Position numbers and translations under genes: made by a program | Assembly (NCBI GenBank): GCA_024233785.1 | Contig: JACKPD010000004.1 | Coordinates: 76,211-140,210 of the forward strand | Origin: Spirochaetales bacterium | GTDB lineage: Bacteria > Spirochaetota > Spirochaetia > CADAEX01 | Length of the DNA stretch: 64,000 nt | Reading direction: 5' to 3' | Part shown: in pieces, positions 43,356-52,557 of the stretch | Position numbering within the stretch: position 1 is the stretch's first letter | Layout: each line of letters opens with the position of its first letter | The notes under the pieces: model-generated | Database searches by the model: none | Seen by the model: only the letters and a program-made list of their open reading frames with translations | What the model was told of the DNA's origin: nothing

Positions 43356-43952
43356 TTAATATCTAAGACCTAATTGGATTTCGCCACGGTTACAACTATC
43401 AGCAACACCTTCGTAGGATACAAATCCGATACCAACAGCAAAAATATTAAAATGATAACCAATTAATACTTCATTATAAGAATAAGAATCCCCATTAATT
43501 GGATATTCGACATCTTCTCCAGTTTTCAGAATCATACCTGTAATAATGGTTGAAAATCCTTTACCAAAATTGATATAGATATTATCAAATTCCATCGTTG
43601 CCTGTAATCCAACATCATCCATTCTCACATATACTGAGTCGGTATAACTATATGGCTTTTGCGAGTAATCCGCTTCCCATCTACTCATGGCGAAATGCGG
43701 TCCTATAAGAAATTTCATATTATCAATTTCAATTCCGATCCCCAATGAAGCTCCAACTCCAAAAGCATATTTTTGGTCATCACTCATCCCAATGTCAGGC
43801 CAATTTTGAATTGAAAGGTATAGATCGCCTCCAAAAGCAAGGTTTATTCCTTCATCTTCTGCAGGTTGATTTGATTCCTGTGCAAAAACATTTATTGATA
43901 ACAAAAAAGCATTAATTACAAGAAAGAAGCGCAAGAAGTTGAATAGTTTCAT
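43356..43952 (-). CDS. Secreted, probably outer-membrane, beta-rich protein
   Basis: I start it at ATG 43952 (MKLFNF), nine bases after AGGAAG; this gives a clean signal peptide (FLRFFLVINAFLLSINVFAQ) and 198 residues. The mature part alternates glycine-rich and amphipathic strands (FGVGASLGIGIEIDNMKFLIG, VGLQATMEFDNIYINFGKG) and ends GEIQLGLRY with a terminal aromatic, as in small outer-membrane barrels. I do not recognise a family. It is the last intact gene before the damaged region. Confidence 0.6.
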   Translation of the reverse strand: MKLFNFLRFFLVINAFLLSINVFAQESNQPAEDEGINLAFGGDLYLSIQNWPDIGMSDDQKYAFGVGASLGIGIEIDNMKFLIGPHFAMSRWEADYSQKPYSYTDSVYVRMDDVGLQATMEFDNIYINFGKGFSTIITGMILKTGEDVEYPINGDSYSYNEVLIGYHFNIFAVGIGFVSYEGVADSCNRGEIQLGLRY

Positions 43953-44149
43953 AAATACTTCCTTATAAAAGAAGACACATTCAATTTGTATACACATTAT
44001 AATTTACATATTTGAAATGTCAACCAGAATAATATCTCCAGAATAATTACTGCTCTTTTTATCTGATTATTTCGTTATTTGTCTTTTTTTTAGAGTATCT
44101 ATTTAATAATTTTAAGCCGAGTGTTATCCCTCCAAAAGATATCATCCGA

Positions 44150-44293
44150 TTACTGACTTTTCTTTTTTCTTATATCCGAATTTAAGTTACAACAATCCGG
44201 TTTACCATTGCCGTATAAATTCTTATTTACTTTTTCCATTCTTTCGAGATAATTCATGAAACTTATCTTTATATTTTCAAAAAAGTTTTTCAT
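44150..44293 (-). CDS. Possible small protein, 47 residues
   Basis: ATG 44293 follows GGGAAGATTTATC. The product starts MKNFFENIKISFMNYLERME and ends with a basic KKKSQ, with a CC pair in the middle. It lies upstream of the beta-rich secreted protein gene on the same strand. No family is recognised, and the evidence is only the frame and ribosome site. Confidence 0.3.
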   Translation of the reverse strand: MKNFFENIKISFMNYLERMEKVNKNLYGNGKPDCCNLNSDIRKKKSQ

Positions 44294-44362
44294 GATAAAT
44301 CTTCCCTATTTAATTTATCTTTTCAGCTGCTCATATTCTTCTAATGTTTTATTCCACCTTTG

Positions 44363-44482
44363 CTAGCGTTTTTTAAAATAGCAAAAAGCCCTTATTATCA
44401 TCATCACCATTTTTCTTATTTCTTCCGGGACAAAAAAACAATAGCAAGAACAATAACTAAAAGACATTAATCCTATAAACAT
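44363..44482 (-). CDS. Possible small Cys-rich protein, 39 residues
   Basis: ATG 44482 follows GGGAGGAGATAT, one of the strongest ribosome sites in this stretch. The peptide starts MFIGLMSFSYCSCYCFFVPE and ends AFCYFKKR. It is unusually rich in Cys, Phe and Tyr. It is in tandem with the 47-residue frame. The AT-rich DNA around it (43953-44684) shows no larger gene. Confidence 0.3.
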   Translation of the reverse strand: MFIGLMSFSYCSCYCFFVPEEIRKMVMMIIRAFCYFKKR

Positions 44483-44619
44483 ATATCTCCTCCCAAAAAG
44501 AAATTTCACAGAATTGCTAGTTAAGAAAACCCATATTTTCCTCCATAAGTAAATCAGTTCATATATATAATACTGTCTATATATGCTTAGTGTGATTTAA
44601 AATGTGTTTATTTGATGAA

Positions 44620-44900
44620 TTGTGTGGACTTCTCCCGAAACAAAAGACATGTATACTTGATATACTTAGTACCAAGGAGTATTTATGTCAAAGAGCCTCA
44701 AGCATATAGACGTAATTTTAAAGAGAAGCAGTTAAAACAAATTACTGAGAGAGGCTACCCGCAAATGATGTTGCAAAAATCCTTGGGTGACTATACATGT
44801 AGTCTGTACAAATGTAGGAAAATATTCAAGTGCAAAAAAGACACTAAAAAAGCAGGTAGGTAAAAGAATTACAAAAGAACTTAAATCTTTAACTCCCCAA
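44620..44900 (+). mobile_element. IS3-family remnant (left end and OrfA)
   Basis: TGTGGACTTCTCCCGAAAC near 44620 looks like an IS3-type left end. An OrfA reading follows from ATG 44685 behind AAGGAG: MSKSLK, then after a frameshift YRRNFKEKQLKQITERGY and KSLG, then after further shifts the helix-turn-helix part (LYKW-like, KYSSAKK). It is broken by several frameshifts, and there is no OrfB or right end. It marks the left edge of the damaged block. Confidence 0.65.
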
Positions 44901-44925
44901 ACTTTAGATTTTACAATTATATTTA

Positions 44926-45004
44926 TGGAACGATGCGGGATTCGAACCCACGGCCCTCTCTCCTCCGGAGGGGGAGACGTTTATTCAGGCTGAGCAGACC
45001 GTCC
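44926..45004 (-). tRNA. Damaged tRNA with long variable arm, probably tRNA-Ser
   Basis: The minus strand ends GTGGGTTCGAATCCCGC, a perfect T-arm with TTCGAAT loop, then TCGTTCCA, and is preceded by CTCCCCCTCCGGAGGAG, a long variable arm. The 5' end GGACGG only partly matches the 3' acceptor CGTTCC, and the whole is 79 bases where about 88-90 are expected. Missing bases seem spread over the acceptor, D-arm and anticodon loop (CCTGAATAAACG, close to a UGA anticodon loop). This is either a decayed gene or a sequencing-damaged one. Confidence 0.6.
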
Positions 45005-45371
45005 ATAGCAAAGTTATAACCTTAATGGAAATATGTCAAATTTTTGAATATGCACCTGCAATATGGAAATAAAAACAGCATACCGGTATAATTTCACAGT
45101 GAAATGAGAAAAAAAACAAAGCTTTATATATATTCACTAGGCCAGGCTGCGCGGCCGGCAATTTTATATGGGAGATCCTGGTGAGGCTTATGCAGCTTGC
45201 AGGTTTTGAGAGATAGATCTTTCGGCAGGGCCTGTTGTAGGATTGACGCTGGCATACTGGGTATATTTCAAAAATCAATCCGGGAACGCTGGTAGGGGAA
45301 TAATTAAATTTGGTTTTACGGTAAAAAAATATAAACATGATGGCTAAAGATAACAAGGCGCACCTTTAAAT
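45005..45371. other. Stretch without a supportable gene
   Basis: No clean frame is present. Short protein-like pieces appear in different frames, as expected if a gene upstream of maf is also broken by indels, but I cannot name a family. The segment 45140-45260 is GC-richer and folds, yet it lacks the conserved core of SRP RNA, tmRNA or RNase P. Confidence 0.4.
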
Positions 45372-45960
45372 ATGAATAACAAAGATGCAACACTATCGTG
45401 CTGGCATCAGCATCACCTAGAAGAAAAATGATTCTTGAGAGGTTTTGAATTCCGTTTATTGTTATGCCTGCAGACATTGATGAGACACTTCCGGACTGAA
45501 GCCCGAAGATGGTCAAAGAGCTTGCAGTTAAAAAGGCGGAAAGCATTGTTCTTGCTGACAGCTTAAACACCGCTGGTATCTAGTCAGGACAATGGTGCTG
45601 ATTGACGGTAAAATGTTGGCAAACCTGTTGACACATTATTGAAGTTGAAGCTTTTCTTGGGAGTTTTTAATTTCAGGCAGGGAACATCAGGTAATTACAG
45701 GTAATAGTATTATTGAATGCCGAAAAAAGGGAAATGAGAGGACAGGAACGGATTCAGCATCTGTCTGGTTTGCAGCACTTACAGACAAGGATATAACCTT
45801 GCATCTTCCACAGTATCGGAATGGTGCAGCAGGGGCCTGGCAGGATACAGGGAGGATGGGGGTGAATGCCTGGTGGAAAAAATAGAAGGCTCCTGCAGCA
45901 CATGGGGTTGCCCATCCGGCTTCTTTTTTAGTATTTCCTATCTGCAGGTTGTCCCTGCAT
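45372..45960 (+). pseudogene. maf: Maf-family nucleotide pyrophosphatase, broken by frameshifts
   Basis: Pieces in different frames spell the Maf family in order: LASASPRRK then ILERF, IPFIVMPADIDETLP, VKELAVKKAESIVLADS, VLIDGKML, SGREHQVITG, WQ-like residues and CLVEKIEGS, then GLPIRLLF. The order and spacing are those of a normal Maf of about 195 residues, but at least seven frame changes interrupt it. Maf hydrolyses non-canonical nucleoside triphosphates. The 5' start is the ATG at 45372; the 3' end is approximate. Confidence 0.8.
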
Positions 45961-46087
45961 ATATCTTCTGTCAGGCTGATTTCCGCATAACCAGGCGTAT
46001 TTCTGCCCTTCCCGAAAATCTACAAGCCTGCACGAGATCAAGAGACGGACCGGTATTTAATTATACCGGATTTCAGGAGGAAATAGA

Positions 46088-47020
46088 GTGGCAGTAGTTA
46101 CAATGAAAACCTGCTGAATCTGGAGTACATTTCGCTATCAGACCAAAAGATGATCCAGGAATGAAGAATTTATTTTTGCGGAAAGAAACGGTATTCATAT
46201 CACTGATCTTCAAAACAATCACAGCCATCAAGGAAGCATACGATTTTGTACGCCCACAGTTCACGACGGCAAATCAGTCCTTTATAGGAACAAAAACAGG
46301 CCCAGCTGCGGTTGAAAAAGAAGCAAAAAGATGCGGAATGCTTTTATGTAAAACAACAGGATGGCTCGGCGGAATGCTGACCAACTTCACTACTAATTAA
46401 AAATCAATAATGAGACTCAAAACGAAAAACGGAATTGACGGTACTTTTTTGAAAAGCCTCACTAAAAAGAAATTTCCTTCTTATGAAGGAAAAGACAGGT
46501 CTTGAGAAGAACCTTATGAATCAAGGACATGAAAGATTCTCCAGGTGTTATAATATTATTGATACCAAAAAGAAGCAATAGCAGTAGCGGAATACAGGTG
46601 CGGTATTCCTATCATTGCGATTGTAGATACCAACTCCCTTAACCCCTGAAGGGATCACCTATCCTCTATTCCGGGAAATGATGATGCTGGTAAGGGCGCG
46701 ATAACACTCTTTACCCAGATTATTGCAAACGTGCGGTAGTTGAAGTGACAATGAGATCGGTCTTCAGGTTATAGAAAATCTTCTGTGGATGATAAAGGAA
46801 GAAACTTTGTGCGAAACAGCTGATGCGGGAGAAAACGCAGACACCGGCAATTGAAAAAGATTCCTTGCTGCAAAGCTACTCGGAAGCGCGAAGACAAAGA
46901 AGCTAAGAAGTTTGCTGCAGGATTATTCAGATTGCGTCCTGAGGATAAAACAAAAGAGGACCAAGTGCCCTGTATGCAGATCCGGAAATTGATACTGATA
47001 AATTTATAAAGATTAGGGAG
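46088..47020 (+). pseudogene. rpsB: Ribosomal protein S2, broken by frameshifts
   Basis: Behind AGGAGG, GTG 46088 opens MAVVTMK, then in shifting frames NLLESGVHFGHQTK-like sequence, FIFAERNGIHI, TITAIKEAYDFVR, GKSVL, AAVEKEAKRCGM, WLGGMLTNFTT, IDTKKEAIAVAE, IPIIAIVDTN, ALYADPEIDTDKFIKIREI. All the landmarks of S2 are present and in order. At least ten single-base gains or losses break it, several where a homopolymer is one base short. As written no S2 could be made. The 3' end is approximate. Confidence 0.88.
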
Positions 47021-47026
47021 ATAAAT

Positions 47027-47865
47027 GTGGAAATCAAACTGGCAGACGTAAAAAACTCAGAGATCAGGACTGAGCGGTGGTATGATGGATCAAACAGCCC
47101 TTGTAAATGCGGAAGGCAAAATTATGGAAAAGGCTGTAAAAATACTAAAGGAAAGGATCGCAGCTGCTGCAAAAGAAGAAGCAGCAGAGCAACTGGAAGA
47201 AGGAAAACATTCTGGATGAGTTGAACCCGGAAAAGCAGTAATATTTGAACTTTCATGAAACAGATTTTGTGGCACGAAATGAGACCTGTAAAAAACTTGG
47301 AGAAACCCTCGCCGCTGAAATAACAAATCAGTGCCACAAAATAAATGATAAACTTACCGGAATGGTTGCAGTCATCATCAATAAAAGAGAACATGTCTCT
47401 TAAAAGATTCAAGACTCTCGGCATAGCGGACAATGAATACGCAAGGATTGATTATGTACATGGTGTAGGAAACATTGGTAATTGTAAAACTTATCATCAG
47501 ACAATCCGGCGGTTTTTAAAAAGGATGAAGTCAAGGCATTTGCTTTGACTGCGCTCTTCACATAGCGGCATTTAATCCTCTGCCTTGTCTGAAAAGCAGG
47601 TTCCGCAGATTATCTTAAAGAACAGGAAGAAATATTCAAAAAAAAATGGTGACAGAAAACCTGGGGCAAGCCGGAGAATATTCTCCAGGGTATTGTCAAG
47701 GGGAAAAATAAACAAGCACCTTCTGAAATCTGCTTTTTTAAACCAGCCTTTTGCATGATGATAAAAGAAAGTTTCACAGGTTGCCGCTGAAATATCAAAA
47801 ACAGCAGGTGGCAATACATTGAAATTGCTGAATATGTTTACTAAATTAGCGATAACGCGTATTAA
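47027..47865 (+). pseudogene. tsf: Elongation factor Ts, broken by frameshifts
   Basis: GTG 47027 starts MEIKLADVK. Later frames give LRDQ, QALVNAEGK, EKAVKILKER, then NEYARIDYVHGVGNIG, VKAFAF, DYLKEQEEIFKK, ENILQGIVKGK and KLEIAEYVYYKLGDNAY-like sequence to a TAA at 47863-47865. The order is that of EF-Ts with the usual long core. About ten indels break it. A GTCCC/GGGAC hairpin follows near 47875-47890. Direct adjacency of tsf to frr, without pyrH, matches treponemes. Confidence 0.86.
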
Positions 47866-47935
47866 AATAAGTTGTCCCTCACGGGGACGGCTGTCACTAT
47901 ATCTGATACAGTTGTTAAATTATATCAAGGGTTTT

Positions 47936-48487
47936 ATGAACAGCAAAATCAAAATCCGAAGATAAATGAAAAGTCTCGCTTCTTCTCGAGAAGAGTTTTC
48001 GGGGATTAGAATATGACGGTCAGCATCTATTTTGGACAAGCTGAATAAGTTGATTATTTCGACAAAGTACTCCCTCTTAATCCAGGTGGCGATAATTTCT
48101 GTGCCGCCTGAAGCAAGGCTTGTTGTTATCCAGCCATGGGGGACAGGTCAATTATAAGTGAAATTGAAAAGCGATACAAAATCCGAACTTTCCTAAATCC
48201 TACCAATAATGACGGTAAAGTTGCTAAGAATAAATATACCCCTTACGGAACAAAGAAGAAAAGAACTTGTAAAATCAGCAAAAAACATAGCTGAAAACTA
48301 TAGGGTCGCAATGAGAAACATCAGGCGGGACGCGAATGACGAACTCAAAAAGAAGCTTAAAAGCAGCGAAATAACTGAAGATCAGGAAAAACAGGGCGCT
48401 GATGATATTCAGAAAATGACAGACAAATATATACTTGAAATCAATAAAGCTCTTGAATTAAAAGAAAAAGAAATTATGGAAATCTGA
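47936..48487 (+). pseudogene. frr: Ribosome recycling factor, 5' part frameshifted, 3' part clean
   Basis: From ATG 47936 the frames read MNSKIKI, MKSLAS-, REEFSGIR, VDYFDKVPL-like, ISVPPEARLVVIQPW, ISEIEKRYKI-like and LNPTNDGKV, interrupted by several indels. From about 48209 one uninterrupted frame of 92 residues (LLRINIPLTEQRRKELVKSA and on) completes the protein to TGA 48485-48487. The stop overlaps the uppS ATG by one base. This is where the damaged block ends and normal coding resumes. Confidence 0.88.
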
Positions 48488-49203
48488 TGTCGGAACAAAA
48501 AGGGCCTGTTCATATAGCAATTATAATGGACGGCAACGGCCGATGGGCACAGAAACTGGGAAAACCGAGAAGCTTCGGTCACAGGGAAGGTCTGGAGACT
48601 GCAAAAAAAATAACACTTGCTGCCTCGAATGCAGGTATAAAATATCTTTCACTTTATGTATTTTCAACAGAAAACTGGAAAAGGACAGAAACAGAGGTTT
48701 CTTTTCTAATGCAGCTTCTTAAATCCCATTTGAGAAGGGAATATGATTTCTACAAGGAAAATCAGATAAGGGTTATCCATTCAGGCGATCTTGAAAGACT
48801 CCCCCCGGAAGTAAAAAAAGAAATATCATCAGTAACTGCAGATACCGCAGCCTTTAAAGGTCTTACAGTAAACCTTGCTATCAATTACGGCGGCAGGGAT
48901 GAGCTTATAAGAGCTGTAAACAGGTGGACCAGTGATAATGACGCAAAAAATGCACCGCTTGATACAGATACAATCAGAAAATATCTTGACCAGCCCGATG
49001 TTCCGGATCCTGACCTGGTTATAAGAACAGCAGGTGAAAAAAGGCTGAGCAATTTTCTCCTCTGGGAAACTGCCTACAGCGAATTTTATTTCAGCGACAA
49101 GTACTGGCCCGACTGGAGCGAAAATGATCTCTCTGAAGCAATTGAAAGCTATATAAAAAGAGACAGAAAATTCGGCGCGCTATCAAAGGAGAAACAAGAA
49201 TGA
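48487..49203 (+). CDS. uppS: Undecaprenyl diphosphate synthase (cis-prenyltransferase)
   Basis: The 238-residue protein has the UppS motifs in order: AIIMDGNGRWA with the catalytic Asp (residues about 11-21), GHREG (31-35), LYVFSTENWKR, the INYGGRDEL loop and VIRTAGEKRLSNFLLWE-AYSEF. It makes the C55 carrier lipid for peptidoglycan. A Lys replaces the common Gly in RTSGExRxSNF-type wording only in the flanks; key residues are kept. Start and stop overlap frr and cdsA, so it belongs to the frr-uppS-cdsA-dxr-rseP operon. Confidence 0.96.
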   Translation: MSEQKGPVHIAIIMDGNGRWAQKLGKPRSFGHREGLETAKKITLAASNAGIKYLSLYVFSTENWKRTETEVSFLMQLLKSHLRREYDFYKENQIRVIHSGDLERLPPEVKKEISSVTADTAAFKGLTVNLAINYGGRDELIRAVNRWTSDNDAKNAPLDTDTIRKYLDQPDVPDPDLVIRTAGEKRLSNFLLWETAYSEFYFSDKYWPDWSENDLSEAIESYIKRDRKFGALSKEKQE

Positions 49204-50051
49204 GCAATCTTAAATTAAGAGTTTTGTTGATATTTACAGTTCTCCCTCTCCTGTTTTCCCTGGTCTTTTTACTGCCTTACTTCAATTATCTTGCGATCAG
49301 CATTGTAGCTGCGGCATTTTCCATTAGCGGTACATATGAGACCTGGAAACTTTTTTACGGTAAATACAGTAAAACTGATTTTGCTTTTGTTACTCTAATT
49401 GCATATTCAATACCTCTTCTGGTCTACCTTGAATCAGCTTCCATTATACCATTCAACACGGTTTACTATTTCGCGGGAATAATTATATTTATGATTTTTA
49501 CATATCAGATATTCAGCCGCGATGAAAACTTATATTCGGAAATAAATAAAAAAACATCATCAATGCTGATTCTGATGTTTTATCCCGGCCTTTTCTTTTC
49601 TTATACAATCAGGTTTACTACCCTGCACTACCCTTCATATGCGCTGCTTGTTTTCATGCTTGTAGTTTTTATCAACGATATCTGCGCGTATATTACCGGG
49701 ATGCTCTGGGGAAGCAGCAGCCGTAAAGTAATTCCAATCAGCCCGAAGAAAAGCCTTATAGGGTTCATCGGAGGATTTACATCCTCAATTTTATCTACAA
49801 CAATTTTTTATTTTATTTTCCCCCCGTTTTTTTCCAACAACTATTTTTATTCGCTTGTTACCGGCGCTCTGATAGGAATCGTATCAATAGTGGGCGATCT
49901 GAACGAATCGGCGATGAAAAGGTCCGCAAGGCTTAAAGATTCAGGGGATGTACTGCCGGGAAGAGGCGGAATTCTCGATAATATCGATTCTCTTATATTC
50001 AGCGCCCCGGTTTTTTATTATATTATCAGGTATATAAGTTTTCAGGGGTAA
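49200..50051 (+). CDS. cdsA: Phosphatidate cytidylyltransferase (CDP-diacylglycerol synthase)
   Basis: The 283-residue membrane protein has seven or eight helices and the CdsA signature near its C-terminus: DLNESAMKRSARLKDSGD followed by LPGRGGILDNIDS. Compared with the consensus PGHGGxxDRxDS, His is Arg and the final Arg is Asn; both changes occur in other bacteria and the S-x2-K-R and K-D residues are intact. It makes CDP-diacylglycerol for phospholipids. It overlaps uppS by four bases and is followed by dxr after one base. Confidence 0.92.
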   Translation: MSNLKLRVLLIFTVLPLLFSLVFLLPYFNYLAISIVAAAFSISGTYETWKLFYGKYSKTDFAFVTLIAYSIPLLVYLESASIIPFNTVYYFAGIIIFMIFTYQIFSRDENLYSEINKKTSSMLILMFYPGLFFSYTIRFTTLHYPSYALLVFMLVVFINDICAYITGMLWGSSSRKVIPISPKKSLIGFIGGFTSSILSTTIFYFIFPPFFSNNYFYSLVTGALIGIVSIVGDLNESAMKRSARLKDSGDVLPGRGGILDNIDSLIFSAPVFYYIIRYISFQG

Positions 50052-50052
50052 A

Positions 50053-51189
50053 ATGAAAAAAAAAATTATAATACTCGGCAGCACAGGTTCTATAGGAAGA
50101 AATACTATAGATGTTATATCTTCTCAGCCTGAGAAATACGAAATATCAGCAATATCAGCCCATAATAATGAAAAAAAACTTAATGAAATTGCAGACAGAT
50201 TCAAGATAAAAAATCTTGCGCTGACAGGTAAAAAACCAGATAACCCATCAATAAAATATTATTCAAAAGCAGGCCTGCTTGATATGATAAATGATACACA
50301 GGCTGATATTGTTGTTAACGGGTTGGCAGGTTCAGACGGCCTTATGCCTTCTGTAGTTTCACTTAAAAGTGGTAAAAACCTTGCCCTTGCAAATAAGGAA
50401 ACTGTTGTAATGGCAGGATGTATTATTACACAGCTTGCAGCTGACTGCGGAAAGAAAATAATTCCTGTCGACTCCGAGCATTCGGCAATTTTTCATCTGC
50501 TCCAGAACAGCAGGATAGATGATGTTGAGGAATTAATTATAACAGCATCAGGCGGCGCATTCAGGGACTTGTCCTTAGAAGAAATGAAAAATGTAAAACT
50601 TGAAGACGCCCTTAAACACCCCAATTGGTCAATGGGCAGGAAATTGACTATTGATTCAGCCTCAATGGCCAACAAGGGGCTTGAAGTTATTGAAGCTCAT
50701 CAGCTTTTCAATTTTCCGCTCTCAAAAATCAAGGTGCTTATCCATCCGCAGAGCATGGTGCATTCCCTGATCAGAACAGCTGAAGGTTCCCTTTTTGCGC
50801 AGATAAGCAGCCCCGACATGAGGGTCCCTATTCAGAACGCGCTCTCCTGGCCGGAGATTGGCCCTTCACTTTTCGGAAGACTTGATCTTGACGGAATTAC
50901 ATTGAATTTTACAGCTCCGGATTTGGAAAAATACAGAATGCTGGCCCTTGCCTACAACGCAGCTGAATCCGGGCCATCCCAAAACATTACATATAACGCT
51001 TCAAATGAAATTGCTGTAGATTATTTCATGCAGAGAAAAATAGCCTTCAAAGCAATCCCTGAGATAGTTGAAAAAACTCTTCAGACAATGACAGCAGGCA
51101 GTATCAGCAGCATTGAGGATATAATCGATGTTGATACCCGGGCGAGAAGAACAGCAGAAAAATACACAGGAGATTACATTAACAACTGA
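50053..51189 (+). CDS. dxr: 1-deoxy-D-xylulose 5-phosphate reductoisomerase
   Basis: The 378-residue enzyme has the NADPH site GSTGSIGRNT (residues 8-17), the metal-ligand region PVDSEHSAIF (Asp and Glu) and the catalytic loops ITASGGAFRD, HPNWSMGRKLTIDSASMANKG and IHPQSMVHS. It catalyses the first committed step of the MEP isoprenoid pathway, which supplies UppS in the same operon. The length is normal. Its stop overlaps the rseP start by one base (TGATG). Confidence 0.96.
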   Translation: MKKKIIILGSTGSIGRNTIDVISSQPEKYEISAISAHNNEKKLNEIADRFKIKNLALTGKKPDNPSIKYYSKAGLLDMINDTQADIVVNGLAGSDGLMPSVVSLKSGKNLALANKETVVMAGCIITQLAADCGKKIIPVDSEHSAIFHLLQNSRIDDVEELIITASGGAFRDLSLEEMKNVKLEDALKHPNWSMGRKLTIDSASMANKGLEVIEAHQLFNFPLSKIKVLIHPQSMVHSLIRTAEGSLFAQISSPDMRVPIQNALSWPEIGPSLFGRLDLDGITLNFTAPDLEKYRMLALAYNAAESGPSQNITYNASNEIAVDYFMQRKIAFKAIPEIVEKTLQTMTAGSISSIEDIIDVDTRARRTAEKYTGDYINN

Positions 51190-52547
51190 TGATAATAAAT
51201 ATTATAATTGGACTCACAGGTCTTGGAATAGTAGTTTTTTTTCATGAGGCGGGACACTTTCTTGCTGCCAAGGCATTCGGCATAACAGTAAAGACTTTTT
51301 CTCTCGGATGGGGCAAAAAAATCTACTCATTCAATTACGGCGAAACAGAATACTGCATATCTCTCCTGCCCCTTGGCGGTTATTGCCAGCTTAAAGGGGA
51401 AGAAGTTCTTAAACAGGCAATTGAAAACAACAGTGATACAATTGAGTCGGAGGAAGGGTCGCTATATTCCGTTTCCCCATGGAAAAGGATTGTTGTCTTT
51501 TTTGCCGGCCCGTTCATGAATCTTGTTTTTTCCATTGTTGTGCTGTCCATAATCTGGTTTAACGGATTCAGTTACTTCAGCCCTGAAAGCAGGATAATTC
51601 TCGCTTCCGAATACTCATCCTCAGGAGAACTCTTTCCGGCAGATCAGGCAGGTTTAAGGACGGGAGACAGAATCATATCAATAGATGACAGGCCGATCCT
51701 TAATTATCATGAAATAAGGGAAGCAATTGCTCTCAATCCCGAAGAAAAACTGAAAATTACAGCAATGAGGGATGGCCAGGCTATTTCTGCTGTAATCACA
51801 CCTGAACTTAATAAAAACACGGGCGGCGGTAAGATCGGGATTTATCCATGGATAGACCCGGTAATTGCAAAGATAACACCCGGCTCTCCGGCGGAAATTT
51901 CCGGCCTTAAGGAAGGGGATAAGATAACTGCTGTATCAGGTGTCAAGATAAATAATCAGATGGATCTGTATGATAAATTAATTTCGAAACCTGATAAAAT
52001 TGACCTTACCTATATTAGAAACAATACTTTAAATACAGTCACAATGGTTCTGCAGTATGACATCAAAGGTGAAACAGACCCCGGTTTTATCTTTGATATT
52101 CATAAATACTCAACTCCTGATTATTCAATTCCCCAGGCTTTCCGGAAAGGTGTATCTGAATCTTTTACAACCCTGTTTGCATCAATAAAAGGGCTGAAAA
52201 GTCTTTTCGGAGGGGTAAACCTGAACAAGGCTGTATCAGGGCCAATCAGAATAACCTATATGGTGGGCGAAGCGGCTTCCCAGGCATTCAGCGAAGGGAT
52301 AGAACAGGGATTTATCAATTTTTTCCAGTTTCTATCATTGATCAGTATAGCCTTGTTTTTCATGAACCTTCTGCCGATACCAGCACTTGACGGCGGACAG
52401 ATTTTATTCTCGGCCTTTGAAATAATACTCAGGAAGAATTTCAAACCTAAATTTATTTACCGTTATCAGATCGTAGGCTTTGTATTTATCTTTTTCCTTC
52501 TTTTCTTTTCACTTTTTAATGATATACTTTTTTTAGTTAACCGATGA
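51189..52547 (+). CDS. rseP: Site-2 membrane metalloprotease RseP
   Basis: The 452-residue protein has the zinc motif HEAGH in its first helix (VVFFHEAGHFLAAKAFG, about residues 13-30) and the second ligand region NLLPIPALDGGQ near the C-terminus, as in S2P/RseP proteases. Two periplasmic PDZ-like parts lie between (DQAGLRTGDRIISID; GSPAEISGLKEGDKITAVSG). It cleaves membrane-bound substrates such as anti-sigma factors or remnant signal peptides. It closes the operon with dxr and is followed ten bases later by the CpXC gene. Confidence 0.94.
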   Translation: MIINIIIGLTGLGIVVFFHEAGHFLAAKAFGITVKTFSLGWGKKIYSFNYGETEYCISLLPLGGYCQLKGEEVLKQAIENNSDTIESEEGSLYSVSPWKRIVVFFAGPFMNLVFSIVVLSIIWFNGFSYFSPESRIILASEYSSSGELFPADQAGLRTGDRIISIDDRPILNYHEIREAIALNPEEKLKITAMRDGQAISAVITPELNKNTGGGKIGIYPWIDPVIAKITPGSPAEISGLKEGDKITAVSGVKINNQMDLYDKLISKPDKIDLTYIRNNTLNTVTMVLQYDIKGETDPGFIFDIHKYSTPDYSIPQAFRKGVSESFTTLFASIKGLKSLFGGVNLNKAVSGPIRITYMVGEAASQAFSEGIEQGFINFFQFLSLISIALFFMNLLPIPALDGGQILFSAFEIILRKNFKPKFIYRYQIVGFVFIFFLLFFSLFNDILFLVNR

Positions 52548-52557
52548 GAGGAAGAAT

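Noticed and set aside
44612..44993. Two overlapping small proteins of about 70-80 residues
   Set aside because: They are different frames of one IS3 OrfA remnant and a region antisense to a tRNA, not separate genes.
45140..45260. SRP RNA or other stable RNA in the GC-richer stretch before maf
   Set aside because: The conserved SRP tetraloop and asymmetric loop (GGAAGGAAGCAGC-like core) is absent, and pieces read better as broken coding sequence.
46073..47820. Several minus-strand frames of 60-100 residues across rpsB and tsf
   Set aside because: They are antisense shadows of the frameshifted plus-strand genes and have no ribosome sites.
47866..47935. A missing or deleted pyrH between tsf and frr
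   Set aside because: The 70-base gap fits the treponeme order tsf-frr, which has no pyrH; nothing suggests a deletion.
44600..48208. Programmed frameshifting to express rpsB, tsf and frr
   Set aside because: The number and random placing of the shifts across four unrelated genes cannot be programmed; artefact or decay fits better.
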